Assembly (NCBI RefSeq): GCF_008087665.1
Contig: NZ_CP042912.1
Location: forward strand, 3,286,001-3,350,000
DNA: 64,000 bases
Reading direction: 5' to 3'
Origin: Mariniblastus fucicola
GTDB lineage: Bacteria; Planctomycetota; Planctomycetia; Pirellulales; Pirellulaceae
Part shown: piece after piece, positions 7,654-16,900 of the stretch
Position numbering within the stretch: the stretch's first letter is position 1
How the letters are laid out: each line of letters begins with the position of its first letter
Translations under genes and position numbers: made by a program
Notes under the pieces: generated by a model
What the model saw: the letters and a program-made list of their open reading frames with translations, nothing else
Database searches by the model: none
Told to the model about the DNA's origin: nothing

Positions 7654-9234
7654 CTACTGCGACAGCGTGGGGGTCCCTGATTCAAGTGCTCTCGCTGCTC
7701 GAGCTCGTCTCGCGTCGGCGCTGATTGTTGCGACACGATTGGTGATTTGCTCAATGGCGAGGTTGGCGGCCACGACGGTACCTTCCTTGTCGACGAGAAT
7801 CACATACGGAAAGAAATCCGCAGGGAACGCCTCGAAGTACTTCAATGCCGTCTCTCGAGCTGCAACGGAAATTTCTTTGGGGACATGCTTGAGCGACTCA
7901 AGGTCTTTTTCTCCCAACTCCTTCTCGAACGCGAGCACCGGACGATACTTGAGTTGCTTGCTGCCGGATTGCTTTCGCAGCGCAACCAAAGCGCTCATCG
8001 AATTTTTACTTTTGTCGCAAAACAGGATTGCCGTAAAGTCTTCGGACTGGGGATTGTCATCTACCCCGTTGGTGAGCATCGGACCGGAAACATCAAACTT
8101 GGTACCGATTGACATTGCGCGGATTTTCTGGCGTTCCAGAGCTTTCTGGATCGCCTCTTTGCGTTTGGCAGACAACTGCTCCGATAAATCCCAAACTTTA
8201 CGCCAGGCTGCGCCGGCCTGTTCAATCCTGTCGGTCGCAAGATAACTTTCGTAGCTGCGAATCAGGAGAATCCAGGTCATCAGATCGGAATCTGGAGACT
8301 CAGCCAGTCGGTCGAGAGCTCCTTCGATGTCTCGCGCACCCGTCGGGTCACTCCACGTAAGCCGGTACTGCAGCGACGGCAGATCGAATTCGCCAAAGAC
8401 CGCCAGCTCTTCCAGTTTTTCGCTCATGTTCTGGATCTCAGGGAGACTGCTCTCCGCCATCTCAGCGGCCAAAACGCGATATCCCTGTTTGGCAAGCGGC
8501 AGTGTCGCCGGATTGCCCTGACTCAGGTTAAGGACCAAACGCGAGATCGTTGTGGCGTGCTCGGGCGAATCCAAAAACCCGTCAGGATATTTCTGAATCA
8601 CGTCTGAGAAGGTTTTAAAAGTTTCCTCTGTAGGATTCTCACGAAACTGAATGGTCGGAATTACGCAACGCCAAAAACGGGCGAGCTCTCTAAGCTTCGC
8701 ATCCTCCGAGTCCACTCTCGCTTTGCAGTATTCGTACAAGTCATCCTGCTCGGCCTCGCACGTCACCTTGTTCTTGACCATCACCATCACGATGACGCTT
8801 TTATTTCGCAGACGAAGCTGCTCAACTTTCAGCTGCTGATCTTTCGTGAGCTCGTTATTTTCCTCGATCTTGGAAAGCTCATCTTCCAAGCCGCTCATTT
8901 GCTCGATGACGACGAGGAAGTTCTGGTTCCTGAAGATTTGTTTGTTGAGCATTTCTTCAAGCTGCTGATCGATCGTCAACTCTTGCTGCATCAACTTGGA
9001 TGCACTCGGAGAATAGTCTGCGACCTGATTCTCTTTTCCGGAGAACGCAACGCTGAAGATGAAGTACCCGATTATCGCCAGAAACAACAGCGACAGCACA
9101 ATTTTGACAGGGGATAGCCCGACGCTTTTTGAGAAGTTTTCGATCTTCCGTTTCATCCGCCGCTTGCTCCTCGATGATGAAGAGCTGCTTCTGGATGAGC
9201 CCTTGTTGGGCGAAGAGTTTTTGGAGTTCGACAT
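7654..9234 (-). CDS. Membrane-anchored protein with thioredoxin-like C-terminus
   Basis: 526 residues from ATG 9234 (a longer in-frame start at 9258 adds 8 residues). A Ser/Arg/Lys-rich cytoplasmic N-terminus precedes one membrane helix (about residues 42-64, VLSLLFLAIIGYFIFSVAF). A long helical region follows, containing many Glu, Leu and Gln residues. The last 130 residues look like a redoxin fold (DFTAILFCDKSKNS, then FPYVILVDKEGTVVAANL), but only one Cys is at the active-site position, so no CxxC redox pair is present. Role unknown; it may be a planctomycete-specific exported protein. The gene is convergent with the exported-protein gene at 6951-7535. Confidence 0.72.
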   Translation of the reverse strand: MSNSKNSSPNKGSSRSSSSSSRSKRRMKRKIENFSKSVGLSPVKIVLSLLFLAIIGYFIFSVAFSGKENQVADYSPSASKLMQQELTIDQQLEEMLNKQIFRNQNFLVVIEQMSGLEDELSKIEENNELTKDQQLKVEQLRLRNKSVIVMVMVKNKVTCEAEQDDLYEYCKARVDSEDAKLRELARFWRCVIPTIQFRENPTEETFKTFSDVIQKYPDGFLDSPEHATTISRLVLNLSQGNPATLPLAKQGYRVLAAEMAESSLPEIQNMSEKLEELAVFGEFDLPSLQYRLTWSDPTGARDIEGALDRLAESPDSDLMTWILLIRSYESYLATDRIEQAGAAWRKVWDLSEQLSAKRKEAIQKALERQKIRAMSIGTKFDVSGPMLTNGVDDNPQSEDFTAILFCDKSKNSMSALVALRKQSGSKQLKYRPVLAFEKELGEKDLESLKHVPKEISVAARETALKYFEAFPADFFPYVILVDKEGTVVAANLAIEQITNRVATISADARRARAARALESGTPTLSQ

Positions 9235-9450
9235 GGTTGAAAACTGGATGGGACTCAAGTTCAGATATCAAATTTATCGTGCGGTGAAGAAGCCTCTCTC
9301 ACACCCAGTTCAGCAACTGCTCAAATTTCGCCAAAATCTGTCACGCAGCCAGTTACCTGGTTTGCCTAACCGACAGTGCCGTGGCCAATTGCTGTCACGA
9401 TGGATCCGGACCCCGGTTTGGACCCGCCGATCAGTCGATTCAGCCGCGTC

Positions 9451-10920
9451 CTATTCCACTTTACCTGCCGGGCGAACGCCTTCGCCTTTAAGTCCAAGAT
9501 GCTTGTCGCCAAGTTCTGCACGACAAACGTCAGCGGCCTTTTTTAAACGGGCGACAATGTCCGGATGGGCTTCGATCAGATTGACTGTTTCACCAATATC
9601 ATTATCCAGATCGTACAACGCGGGCTCGCACTTAATATAGTCATAATTCACAGGAAGCCCGTTTTCGCCGCCCTTTCGGCCACCCAGCGTGCGGTACTGG
9701 TGCGCAAAATGCAACTTCCAACGCTGATCCCGAACGGCATGCAGTTGACCGCCGCCGTAGTAGTGAAAGAAATATTTCCGATCGATTTTCGCTTTCGGAT
9801 CCTTGAGGACGCTCAGAATGTCGACGCCATCGATCGGATGATCTGGCAACGTGGCGCCAATCCGATTGGCGATCGTTGGAAAAATATCGATCGACGAAAC
9901 TAGCTGATCACAGGTCGACCCTGGAGGAATCACGCCCGGCCATTGCATGATCGTGGGCACGCGGCAGCCTCCTTCAAACATCGTGCCTTTCCCCTCGCGA
10001 AGCGGATGGGCCAACCCGGCGTGGTCTCCATAGTTTAACCATGGGCCATTGTCGCTGGTGAATACGACGAGCGTGTTGTCGGCGACGCCATTTTTCTTCA
10101 ACGCTTCTGTGATCTGTCCCACCGACCAATCAATTTCCATCACGACGTCACCATAAAGACCACGTTCGCTCTTGCCTTTGAACTTGTCCGATACATAGAG
10201 CGGAACGTGAACCATCGAATGCGGAATGTACAGCAAGAAGGGCTTGTCACTATTTCGTTCGATGAAGTCAACCGCACGTTCGGTGTACTGAGTTGTCAAC
10301 CTGGCTTGATCTTCAGCTTTCACGTCAGCGTTGACGACCGTGTTGTTTTCGTAGAGCGGCAGGCTCGGAAAGTCAAACGAGTGAATCTTGCTTTTTGGAT
10401 CCGCTGATTTTGGTTGATACGGCCACATGTCGTTCGAGTAAGGCAAACCAAAGTATTCGTCGAAGCCTTGAGCGTTTGGCATCAGAGGCGGGTGGTGGCC
10501 CAGATGCCATTTGCCGAAACAGGCCGTTGCATAATTCTTTTGTTTACAAAGTTCCGCCAAAGTCATTTCGTCCGGATGCAAGCCGGCTTTTCGCGCGGGC
10601 ATATAGGCGCCGTGGACGCTGACGCGTGTGTGATAGCAGCCTGTCAGCAACGCGGCACGCGAAGCCGAACAGACAGCTGACGAAACCTGGAAGTCCGTGA
10701 ACTTCATGCCGTTGGCAGCCATCTGATCAAGGTGTGGCGTTTCGATCCCTTCGGCACCAAACGGACCGATGTCGTTGTAGCCCATGTCATCGACAAAGAT
10801 GACGACGAAGTTCGGCAACTCAGGCAGCTTCGTTTCGCCACGGCACTGTTCGGCTTTGAAAAAGAAGATTGCCCCGGCGAGCACGAGACTGGCGACGGTA
10901 AAACCTTGTAGACGATTCAT
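9451..10920 (-). CDS. Secreted sulfatase
   Basis: 489 residues from ATG 10920, which places an N-terminal signal peptide (about residues 1-28) directly before the fold; the in-frame codon at 11064 would overlap the divergent gene. Sulfatases hydrolyse sulfate esters, here probably of algal polysaccharides or glycans outside the cytoplasm. Metal-site start VVIFVDDMGYND, formylglycine motif CSASR (about residue 85), GKWHLG, and FTSDNGPW with the distal DN pair are all present. The Cys of CSASR must be converted to formylglycine by a maturase that is not in this window. C-terminal region ends with YDLDNDIGETVNL, usual for arylsulfatase A-type enzymes. Substrate cannot be assigned. Confidence 0.92.
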   Translation of the reverse strand: MNRLQGFTVASLVLAGAIFFFKAEQCRGETKLPELPNFVVIFVDDMGYNDIGPFGAEGIETPHLDQMAANGMKFTDFQVSSAVCSASRAALLTGCYHTRVSVHGAYMPARKAGLHPDEMTLAELCKQKNYATACFGKWHLGHHPPLMPNAQGFDEYFGLPYSNDMWPYQPKSADPKSKIHSFDFPSLPLYENNTVVNADVKAEDQARLTTQYTERAVDFIERNSDKPFLLYIPHSMVHVPLYVSDKFKGKSERGLYGDVVMEIDWSVGQITEALKKNGVADNTLVVFTSDNGPWLNYGDHAGLAHPLREGKGTMFEGGCRVPTIMQWPGVIPPGSTCDQLVSSIDIFPTIANRIGATLPDHPIDGVDILSVLKDPKAKIDRKYFFHYYGGGQLHAVRDQRWKLHFAHQYRTLGGRKGGENGLPVNYDYIKCEPALYDLDNDIGETVNLIEAHPDIVARLKKAADVCRAELGDKHLGLKGEGVRPAGKVE

Positions 10921-11052
10921 GTGAATGACTGGAAATGGTTTGGAGGTGGTTAGCGAGTCGAAGCGTAAATTATAGTTGGTTTTTGAATCCGGTGGCGACG
11001 GAGCCCGATGATCGCTAGATTGTTCTGAACGAACTTTTTCCAAGGGACGACT

Positions 11053-12117
11053 GTGAACGAACAATCATTTGAATTTTTTGAGACACTGCTGAACACTCCC
11101 GGGGTTTCGGGCTACGAAGAGCCTGTTCAGTCAGCGGTTCGTGAGTACGCCGGTGGCTTCGCGGATTCGATCGAGACCGATCTTCACGGCAATTTGATTC
11201 TTTGCAAGAACCCGGACGCCGATGTTCGGCTGATGCTGGCCGGTCACTGCGACCAAATCGGTTTGATTGTTTCGTACATTGACGAATTCGGTTTCATCTA
11301 CACGCAAACCGTCGGTGGCTGGGATCCGCAGCAGCTGATCGGGCAGCGGATGACGATCTGGACGAAGAACGGCCCTGTCGAAGGTGTGATTGCGCGCAAA
11401 GCAATCCACTTGCTGGATGACGCGGAGCGAAAAAAGGTCGTGAAGACGAAAGAGCTGTGGATCGACATCGGCGCAACAGATCGCGAACAGGCTGAATCAA
11501 TCGTCGACATTGGAGACAGCGTCACGCTCGAATTGGGGATGACGCGACTGCAAAACAATTTGGTGACCTCTCCGGCGACCGACAATCGCACGGGAGTTTG
11601 GGTAGCGGTTGAGGCCATGCGAATCGCGGCAGAAGCGGGTGTCAAAATTGGCGTCTATGCCGTCAGCACCGTGCAGGAAGAAATCGGTTTGCGAGGTGCC
11701 CGCACCGCAGCCTTCAGCATTGACCCGCATGTTGGAGTCGCGATCGACGTGACTCATGCAACGGACTGTCCAAAAGTCGACAAAAATCAACTGGGCGACA
11801 TTAAACTGGGCGGCGGTCCGGTCGTTGTCCGCGGCCCGAACGTGAACCAGAAAGTCAACGCGCGGCTGCACGAACTTGCTGCCGCAAAAGACGAACTATC
11901 GGTTCAGGCCAGTGCACTTGGCCGGGCGGCTCCAAACGACTCCAACGCGATTCAGGTTAATCGTGGCGGTGTTGCAACGGGTCTGATAGGGATCCCCAAC
12001 CGGTACATGCACAGCGCCGTGGAGGTGATTTCGCTTGACGACATCGCCAACGCTGCAATCCTTCTGGCTGACTTTGCGTGCTCGATCAAGTCAGCGGATG
12101 AGTTTGTTCCGGGTTAA
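11053..12117 (+). CDS. M42 family metallo-aminopeptidase
   Basis: 354 residues from GTG 11053. M42 enzymes (tetrahedral aminopeptidase / FrvX group) are cytoplasmic di-metal aminopeptidases that trim peptides. Metal ligands are visible: His in AGHCDQ (about residue 60), Asp in TSPATDNRTG, Glu pair in QEEIGLRGA, Asp in AIDVTHATD, and His in RYMHSAVE near the C-terminus. Length and motif order are normal for the family. It is divergent from the sulfatase gene at 9451-10920 with about 130 bases between starts, and is followed 45 bases later by the VWA gene, possibly as an operon. Older annotations call such proteins endoglucanase M or cellulase; that is not supported. Confidence 0.9.
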   Translation: MNEQSFEFFETLLNTPGVSGYEEPVQSAVREYAGGFADSIETDLHGNLILCKNPDADVRLMLAGHCDQIGLIVSYIDEFGFIYTQTVGGWDPQQLIGQRMTIWTKNGPVEGVIARKAIHLLDDAERKKVVKTKELWIDIGATDREQAESIVDIGDSVTLELGMTRLQNNLVTSPATDNRTGVWVAVEAMRIAAEAGVKIGVYAVSTVQEEIGLRGARTAAFSIDPHVGVAIDVTHATDCPKVDKNQLGDIKLGGGPVVVRGPNVNQKVNARLHELAAAKDELSVQASALGRAAPNDSNAIQVNRGGVATGLIGIPNRYMHSAVEVISLDDIANAAILLADFACSIKSADEFVPG

Positions 12118-12162
12118 CGCAATCGCTCGAACTCCAGTCGCACCTTCGCCGGAAATGCTTTT

Positions 12163-13875
12163 ATGAAACCGTCAGACAAACCAAAGCGACGTGGCGGGAT
12201 CCTTCACACGTACACGAAGTACGATCCCGTCAACATTCCCGGTCCGCGTGCTCCGGAGTCGGACGTTGTGACTCCGATGATGAACCAGATGCTGTCGTGG
12301 GGTTCGCAGCGACCGTTGACGGAAGAAGAGATGGCTCGGGCGATCAAGATCGATCCATCGCAGCTTTCACAGTTTGGCCCCAGCCTTGATTTCATGAAGG
12401 CGACGCTGGAGGATCAAAAAAGGAAACTGCTGGAACGCTACGAAACAGATTCGGTTCGCAAGAAAGCCAGTAAAGCGTTTCGCAAAACGGCCAAGTCTGG
12501 TCCGCAGTTGAAGGACTCGCTCAAGTCCGCTTATGACGAAGCCGTGACGCGTCAGCAGTTGCATGAATTGGAAAACCTCTGGTATCGAGTCAACAACGAC
12601 GCCGATGAAACGGCTCAGCATCTGATGTCGGTGATCGCGCGACTTCAGGACAAATATCAGGTCGACGAGTTGCACGCAAATTATGACTTCACAGGTCGCG
12701 AGTCGCTGACAATTCCGGAGGCGATCGAGCTCAAGCAGATGCTGGACAAGATCGAGGAGTTGCTCGATCAAATCGAGGACGCCAAGCAGAACGGTCAGAT
12801 CGCGATTCTGGACGTCGAGGAGATGGGTCAGTTCCTCGATGAAGACCAGCAGCATTCGTTGCAGGAGATGCAGCGGCAGATTCAGGACTACATCGATCGC
12901 GTCGCGGAAGAGCAGGGCTTTCAGAAAAACGGCGGCAAGTATGAATTGACTCCCAAGGCCTATCGCACGTTTCAGAACAAACTGCTCTCGCGGATCTTCA
13001 GTCACCTCAAGGAATCGAACAGCGGCCGACATTTTGATGCGGCCGTTAACGGCGAAGGGGCTGTCGAGATGCAATCGACCAAGCCTTACGAGTTCGGTGA
13101 TTCGATTGCGAACATGGATGTGCCGCAAACGTTTATCAATGCGATGATTCGCGACTCAACCCAGCGACCGATTAGGCTCAAGGCGGACGACATCGAGATC
13201 CACCGGACTCGGAACAATCCGAAAGCCGCAACGGTGATCATTATGGACATGAGCGGATCGATGCGCTACGACAGCCAATACGTGAATGTGAAACGAATGG
13301 CATTGGCGATGGATGGGCTGATTCGCAGCGAGTACCCTGGCGACTATTTGAATTTCATCGAGATGTACACGTTTGGTAAGGTTCGCACGCAGCGTGAAAT
13401 CATCGACCTGATGCCAAAACCTGTCACGATTCATCATCCAGTCGTGCAACTGAAGGTCGACATGAGTCGCGATGACGTGAGCGAACACATGATCCATCCG
13501 CACTTTACGAATATCCAGCATTCGCTGCGACTCGCGCGGCAGTTGCTGGCCAACGTGAACACGCCGAACAAGCAGGTGATGCTGATCACGGATGGTTTGC
13601 CGACAGCTCACTTCGAAGATTCCGAATTGTTCATGCTGTATCCGCCGCACCAGAAAACGGAAGAAGCTACGATGCGGGAAGGGATGATGTGTGCCAACGA
13701 AGGCATCACGATCAACACATTCCTTGTGCCGAGTTGGTCGCAATCGGAAGAAGATATCCGGTTCGCGTACCGCTTGAGTGAATCGACGACTGGCCGAGTG
13801 TTCTTCACGTCCGGCGGTGATTTGGATCGCTTCGTGGTGTGGGATTACATCAACAAAAAGCGTGAAATTCTGTAG
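12163..13875 (+). CDS. VWA-domain protein
   Basis: 570 residues. The first 330 residues are mostly helical and charged, with several Gln/Glu-rich stretches (EELLDQIEDAKQNGQ, RQIQDYIDRVAEEQ). A von Willebrand A domain follows: MIDAS motif MDMSGSMRYD around residues 359-368, a downstream Thr region (EMYTFGKVRT), and the Asp block LITDGLPTAHF. No signal peptide or membrane helix, so it is likely cytoplasmic. Comparable VWA proteins work with MoxR-type AAA+ ATPases in metal insertion or complex assembly; no such ATPase is adjacent, so this role is only suggested. It follows the M42 gene closely on the same strand. Confidence 0.82.
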   Translation: MKPSDKPKRRGGILHTYTKYDPVNIPGPRAPESDVVTPMMNQMLSWGSQRPLTEEEMARAIKIDPSQLSQFGPSLDFMKATLEDQKRKLLERYETDSVRKKASKAFRKTAKSGPQLKDSLKSAYDEAVTRQQLHELENLWYRVNNDADETAQHLMSVIARLQDKYQVDELHANYDFTGRESLTIPEAIELKQMLDKIEELLDQIEDAKQNGQIAILDVEEMGQFLDEDQQHSLQEMQRQIQDYIDRVAEEQGFQKNGGKYELTPKAYRTFQNKLLSRIFSHLKESNSGRHFDAAVNGEGAVEMQSTKPYEFGDSIANMDVPQTFINAMIRDSTQRPIRLKADDIEIHRTRNNPKAATVIIMDMSGSMRYDSQYVNVKRMALAMDGLIRSEYPGDYLNFIEMYTFGKVRTQREIIDLMPKPVTIHHPVVQLKVDMSRDDVSEHMIHPHFTNIQHSLRLARQLLANVNTPNKQVMLITDGLPTAHFEDSELFMLYPPHQKTEEATMREGMMCANEGITINTFLVPSWSQSEEDIRFAYRLSESTTGRVFFTSGGDLDRFVVWDYINKKREIL

Positions 13876-13960
13876 CAAACAATTGCTGCCAAATCGCGCT
13901 CACGTAGCACAACCGATAAGTGAATTCTTAACCGCCAGGGCGACAGTGAAAAGCGGGTTG

Positions 13961-16900
13961 CTACAACGAAGTGCCGTACCGGATCCGAAATGGAAGCAAG
14001 TCCAACACGTTGACAACACCGTTGGTGTCGAAGTCGTACGCCGCGTTGTAGTTACCATCGATTCCGTAGGCTTGCCGCAAACCAAGCAAATCAAAAACGT
14101 TGACTTGGCCGTTTCCGTCCCCGTCGCCAAACAGGCGAAAGAAGAAATCGATCGCGTCATCGCCACCCAAGCCATCTTTGTTTCCGTCAAGCTGATTCCC
14201 GGACGGATCGACAGTGGTTGAGGCAACTGTAGTCAGCACATATTCGCCGTCAGGAAGCGAGCCGCCAACAATGTCGTCCCCGCTGAAAGTCAATGTAGCG
14301 ACGGTCTTTCCAGCGACTAACGGCGACGAAACTTGCGGAGTGTAGGTCTCGCTGGTCGTAGTATTGGTCAGCACGAATGAGCTTGCATCGACGTTCGCCA
14401 TCTCTTCGCTAAACGTCACCTCGATCTCTGTCAGCATGCTTCGCTGTGCATCGCCGCCATTGAGGACAACGGACTCAATCTGAGGACTGGTCAAATCGAG
14501 AGTCGTAAACGAACGCGTTCCAACCGCTGTCGCAGAATCCGAATCCGTCGAAGCGTGGGCTCTGTAGAAGTAGGTTGCTCCTGACTCAAGTCCAGTGAGC
14601 AACGTCGAAAACTCAGCGTACTGCTCGCCCAGATCAATGAACGTCGAATCGTCTCCGGCTTTCCAGTATTCGATTCTGGCCGTGACTTCCGGAGCTTCAC
14701 CTACGGTCATCGATTCGATATTTACCGAGCCGGTGCCCCCATATCGATTCCCTACATGCACGCCGGACCACACGCCTCCGAGAAGTTCATCAGCAAGAAA
14801 ATCGGTGGCGACGATCGAGTCGTCTGTCTCACCGGATCCCGAAGCAACCAGTTCGCCGTCACTTTGGACCGAAAACGCATACTCGAACCGCTGGGTGTTG
14901 ATAACGTTTTCCAGCGAAAGCTCTGCCGAAATTTCCGCCCCGTCACTGTGCTCAAAACTGAAGTAAGCCAACGTCGTGAGGTTCGCATTGTCGCTTTCAA
15001 GGTTGCTGTCATCGCCAACGACTAAAGATCCATTGATCAGAGACCTCGTTCCCTGATCGTGAGCGGTAAGCGAGATCCAAAATCCGCCTTCGCCGAGATT
15101 CCACTGCTGTCCAGTCGTAACAGTGGCCGGAGCGTCGTCAGAGACAACCTGAAAAACCAAATGCAGATCCTCATCGTTGCTGCCGTCGGTCACCGTAAGG
15201 CCATCGGTCGCCCAATTGAACGTCATGCGCCGCTCGGAAAACGTGAACGTGTTTTTTGTGTTGATGGATCTGGAAGTCCACGTTCCTGACGAATCACTGA
15301 TCTGCCAGGCGCCATCGGATTCTTGCGAGTCCGCTTCGGCGGGAGCGTAAAATCCCGAACCGAGTCCATTTGCATTGGTGCTGATGTCTCCGTCGTCAAA
15401 AGAGTCATCCATCAGCACCGCGTCGGGAGCTGAGATGATTTGGCCGCCGACGACGGCGCTGGTTTCCGTAACGTTTGTCGCACCAGCGTTGTTGACAACC
15501 AACAAGTCCTGTCCCGTGTCCGTTTCGAAACGCCACACGTCTCCGGCGACGACCGTTCCATCCGACAGCCTCGTGTCGACACGCCAAAAATATTCGGTCG
15601 CGGCTTGCAGCTGAATCGAGTGAGCTGCCAGGCTGACCATGTTCGTTGAATTCGGCTGTGTCTCCAGGAACTCGGCTGACGCTTGGTCCGCGCCAAGCAC
15701 CGAAGCTTCGCTGGCTCCAAAGTAAATATCGGCTGTGACGCCGGATTCGCCGATCTGATAAATTAAATCACTGCTCAGGCTCACACTCCATTGCTCGTCC
15801 GCGGGTGACGGAAGCGATGCTTTTTCGTGTCGCCGACCGGGAATCCAGTACAAACTGTTTCCCGATTCATATGCGCCATCGTCAGGTGTTGGACCGAGAA
15901 ATCCATCGTTGATCCCCGGAATCACCACGCCATTCCCGTAAGCTTCGTGATAGGCAAACGCCAGCGGGCCATCGGAGAACGACAGGTTAAAGTCCGCCGG
16001 TACGCCCGTGACTCCGTCGGGCGTAGACCAATCGCGATTGCCAGTCACGTTCGCAGGATCGATCGCCGAACCGCTGGCTGCCAATCGAAAATCTCCGTTG
16101 TTGAAGTTGCTGAAGAGGGAATCCAGATCCGTGCCGGGTACGATCAGCAAGTTGTTGTAAGCAGTAAATTCAAGTTCGTGATTTGCCGCGGTCCAAAAAC
16201 TGTCGGGACTACTGTCGGGCCATGAACTAAAAGTCGTTTTGGTGACCTGTCCGTCGGCAGGCGCGCCCACAAATGTGTTGTGATAGATCTCCAACCCAAG
16301 GCTGGGAGCGTTCATTCGAATGCCGGACTCAAATCCACCTTTGTCAAAGTCCCAAATTACGTTGTGGTCAACGATAAAGTTCTGGCTGAAATTGTCGAGG
16401 TAAACTCCGGTGCTAATGCTGTCGGTTGGATCACCTTTTTCGTGAATCCAGTTGTAGGCAATCCGAGTCTTTTCGCCGGACGTTTCCGCGCCGTCCTGGC
16501 CCCACGTGTAAATTGCGCCGACGTCATGAGCCAGTCGTCCGGCTCGAGCCAAATCGTTGTACATGATCTCCAGCCCGGCTCCGGTTGGCCGAATCAGATC
16601 GCGACCGCCGTCGTGAATCGTGTTGTGGTTGACCTGATGGTTGTCACCGAAAATAACGACTCCGGCAGCATAGGTTCCTGAGTAATCGAAGTCATGAATA
16701 TGGTTGTCGACGATCTGATGGTTGGCTCCATTGACGACAACCCCCGAACCAGCAGTCTGCTCGATCTCATTGTCGCGGACGATATTGTTGCTGCCGCTAA
16801 CCACGACTCCGCCACCCGATTCGAAACCGCCATCAATGTGATGGCCTTGCTCCCACGTCTCGAAATGGCTGAGGTAGCGGGCTTCGTTATTCTCAAAAAC

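Noticed and set aside
12367-13878. - strand ORFs of about 240-250 residues opposite the VWA gene
   Set aside because: Antisense shadows; the VWA frame shows a clear MIDAS motif.
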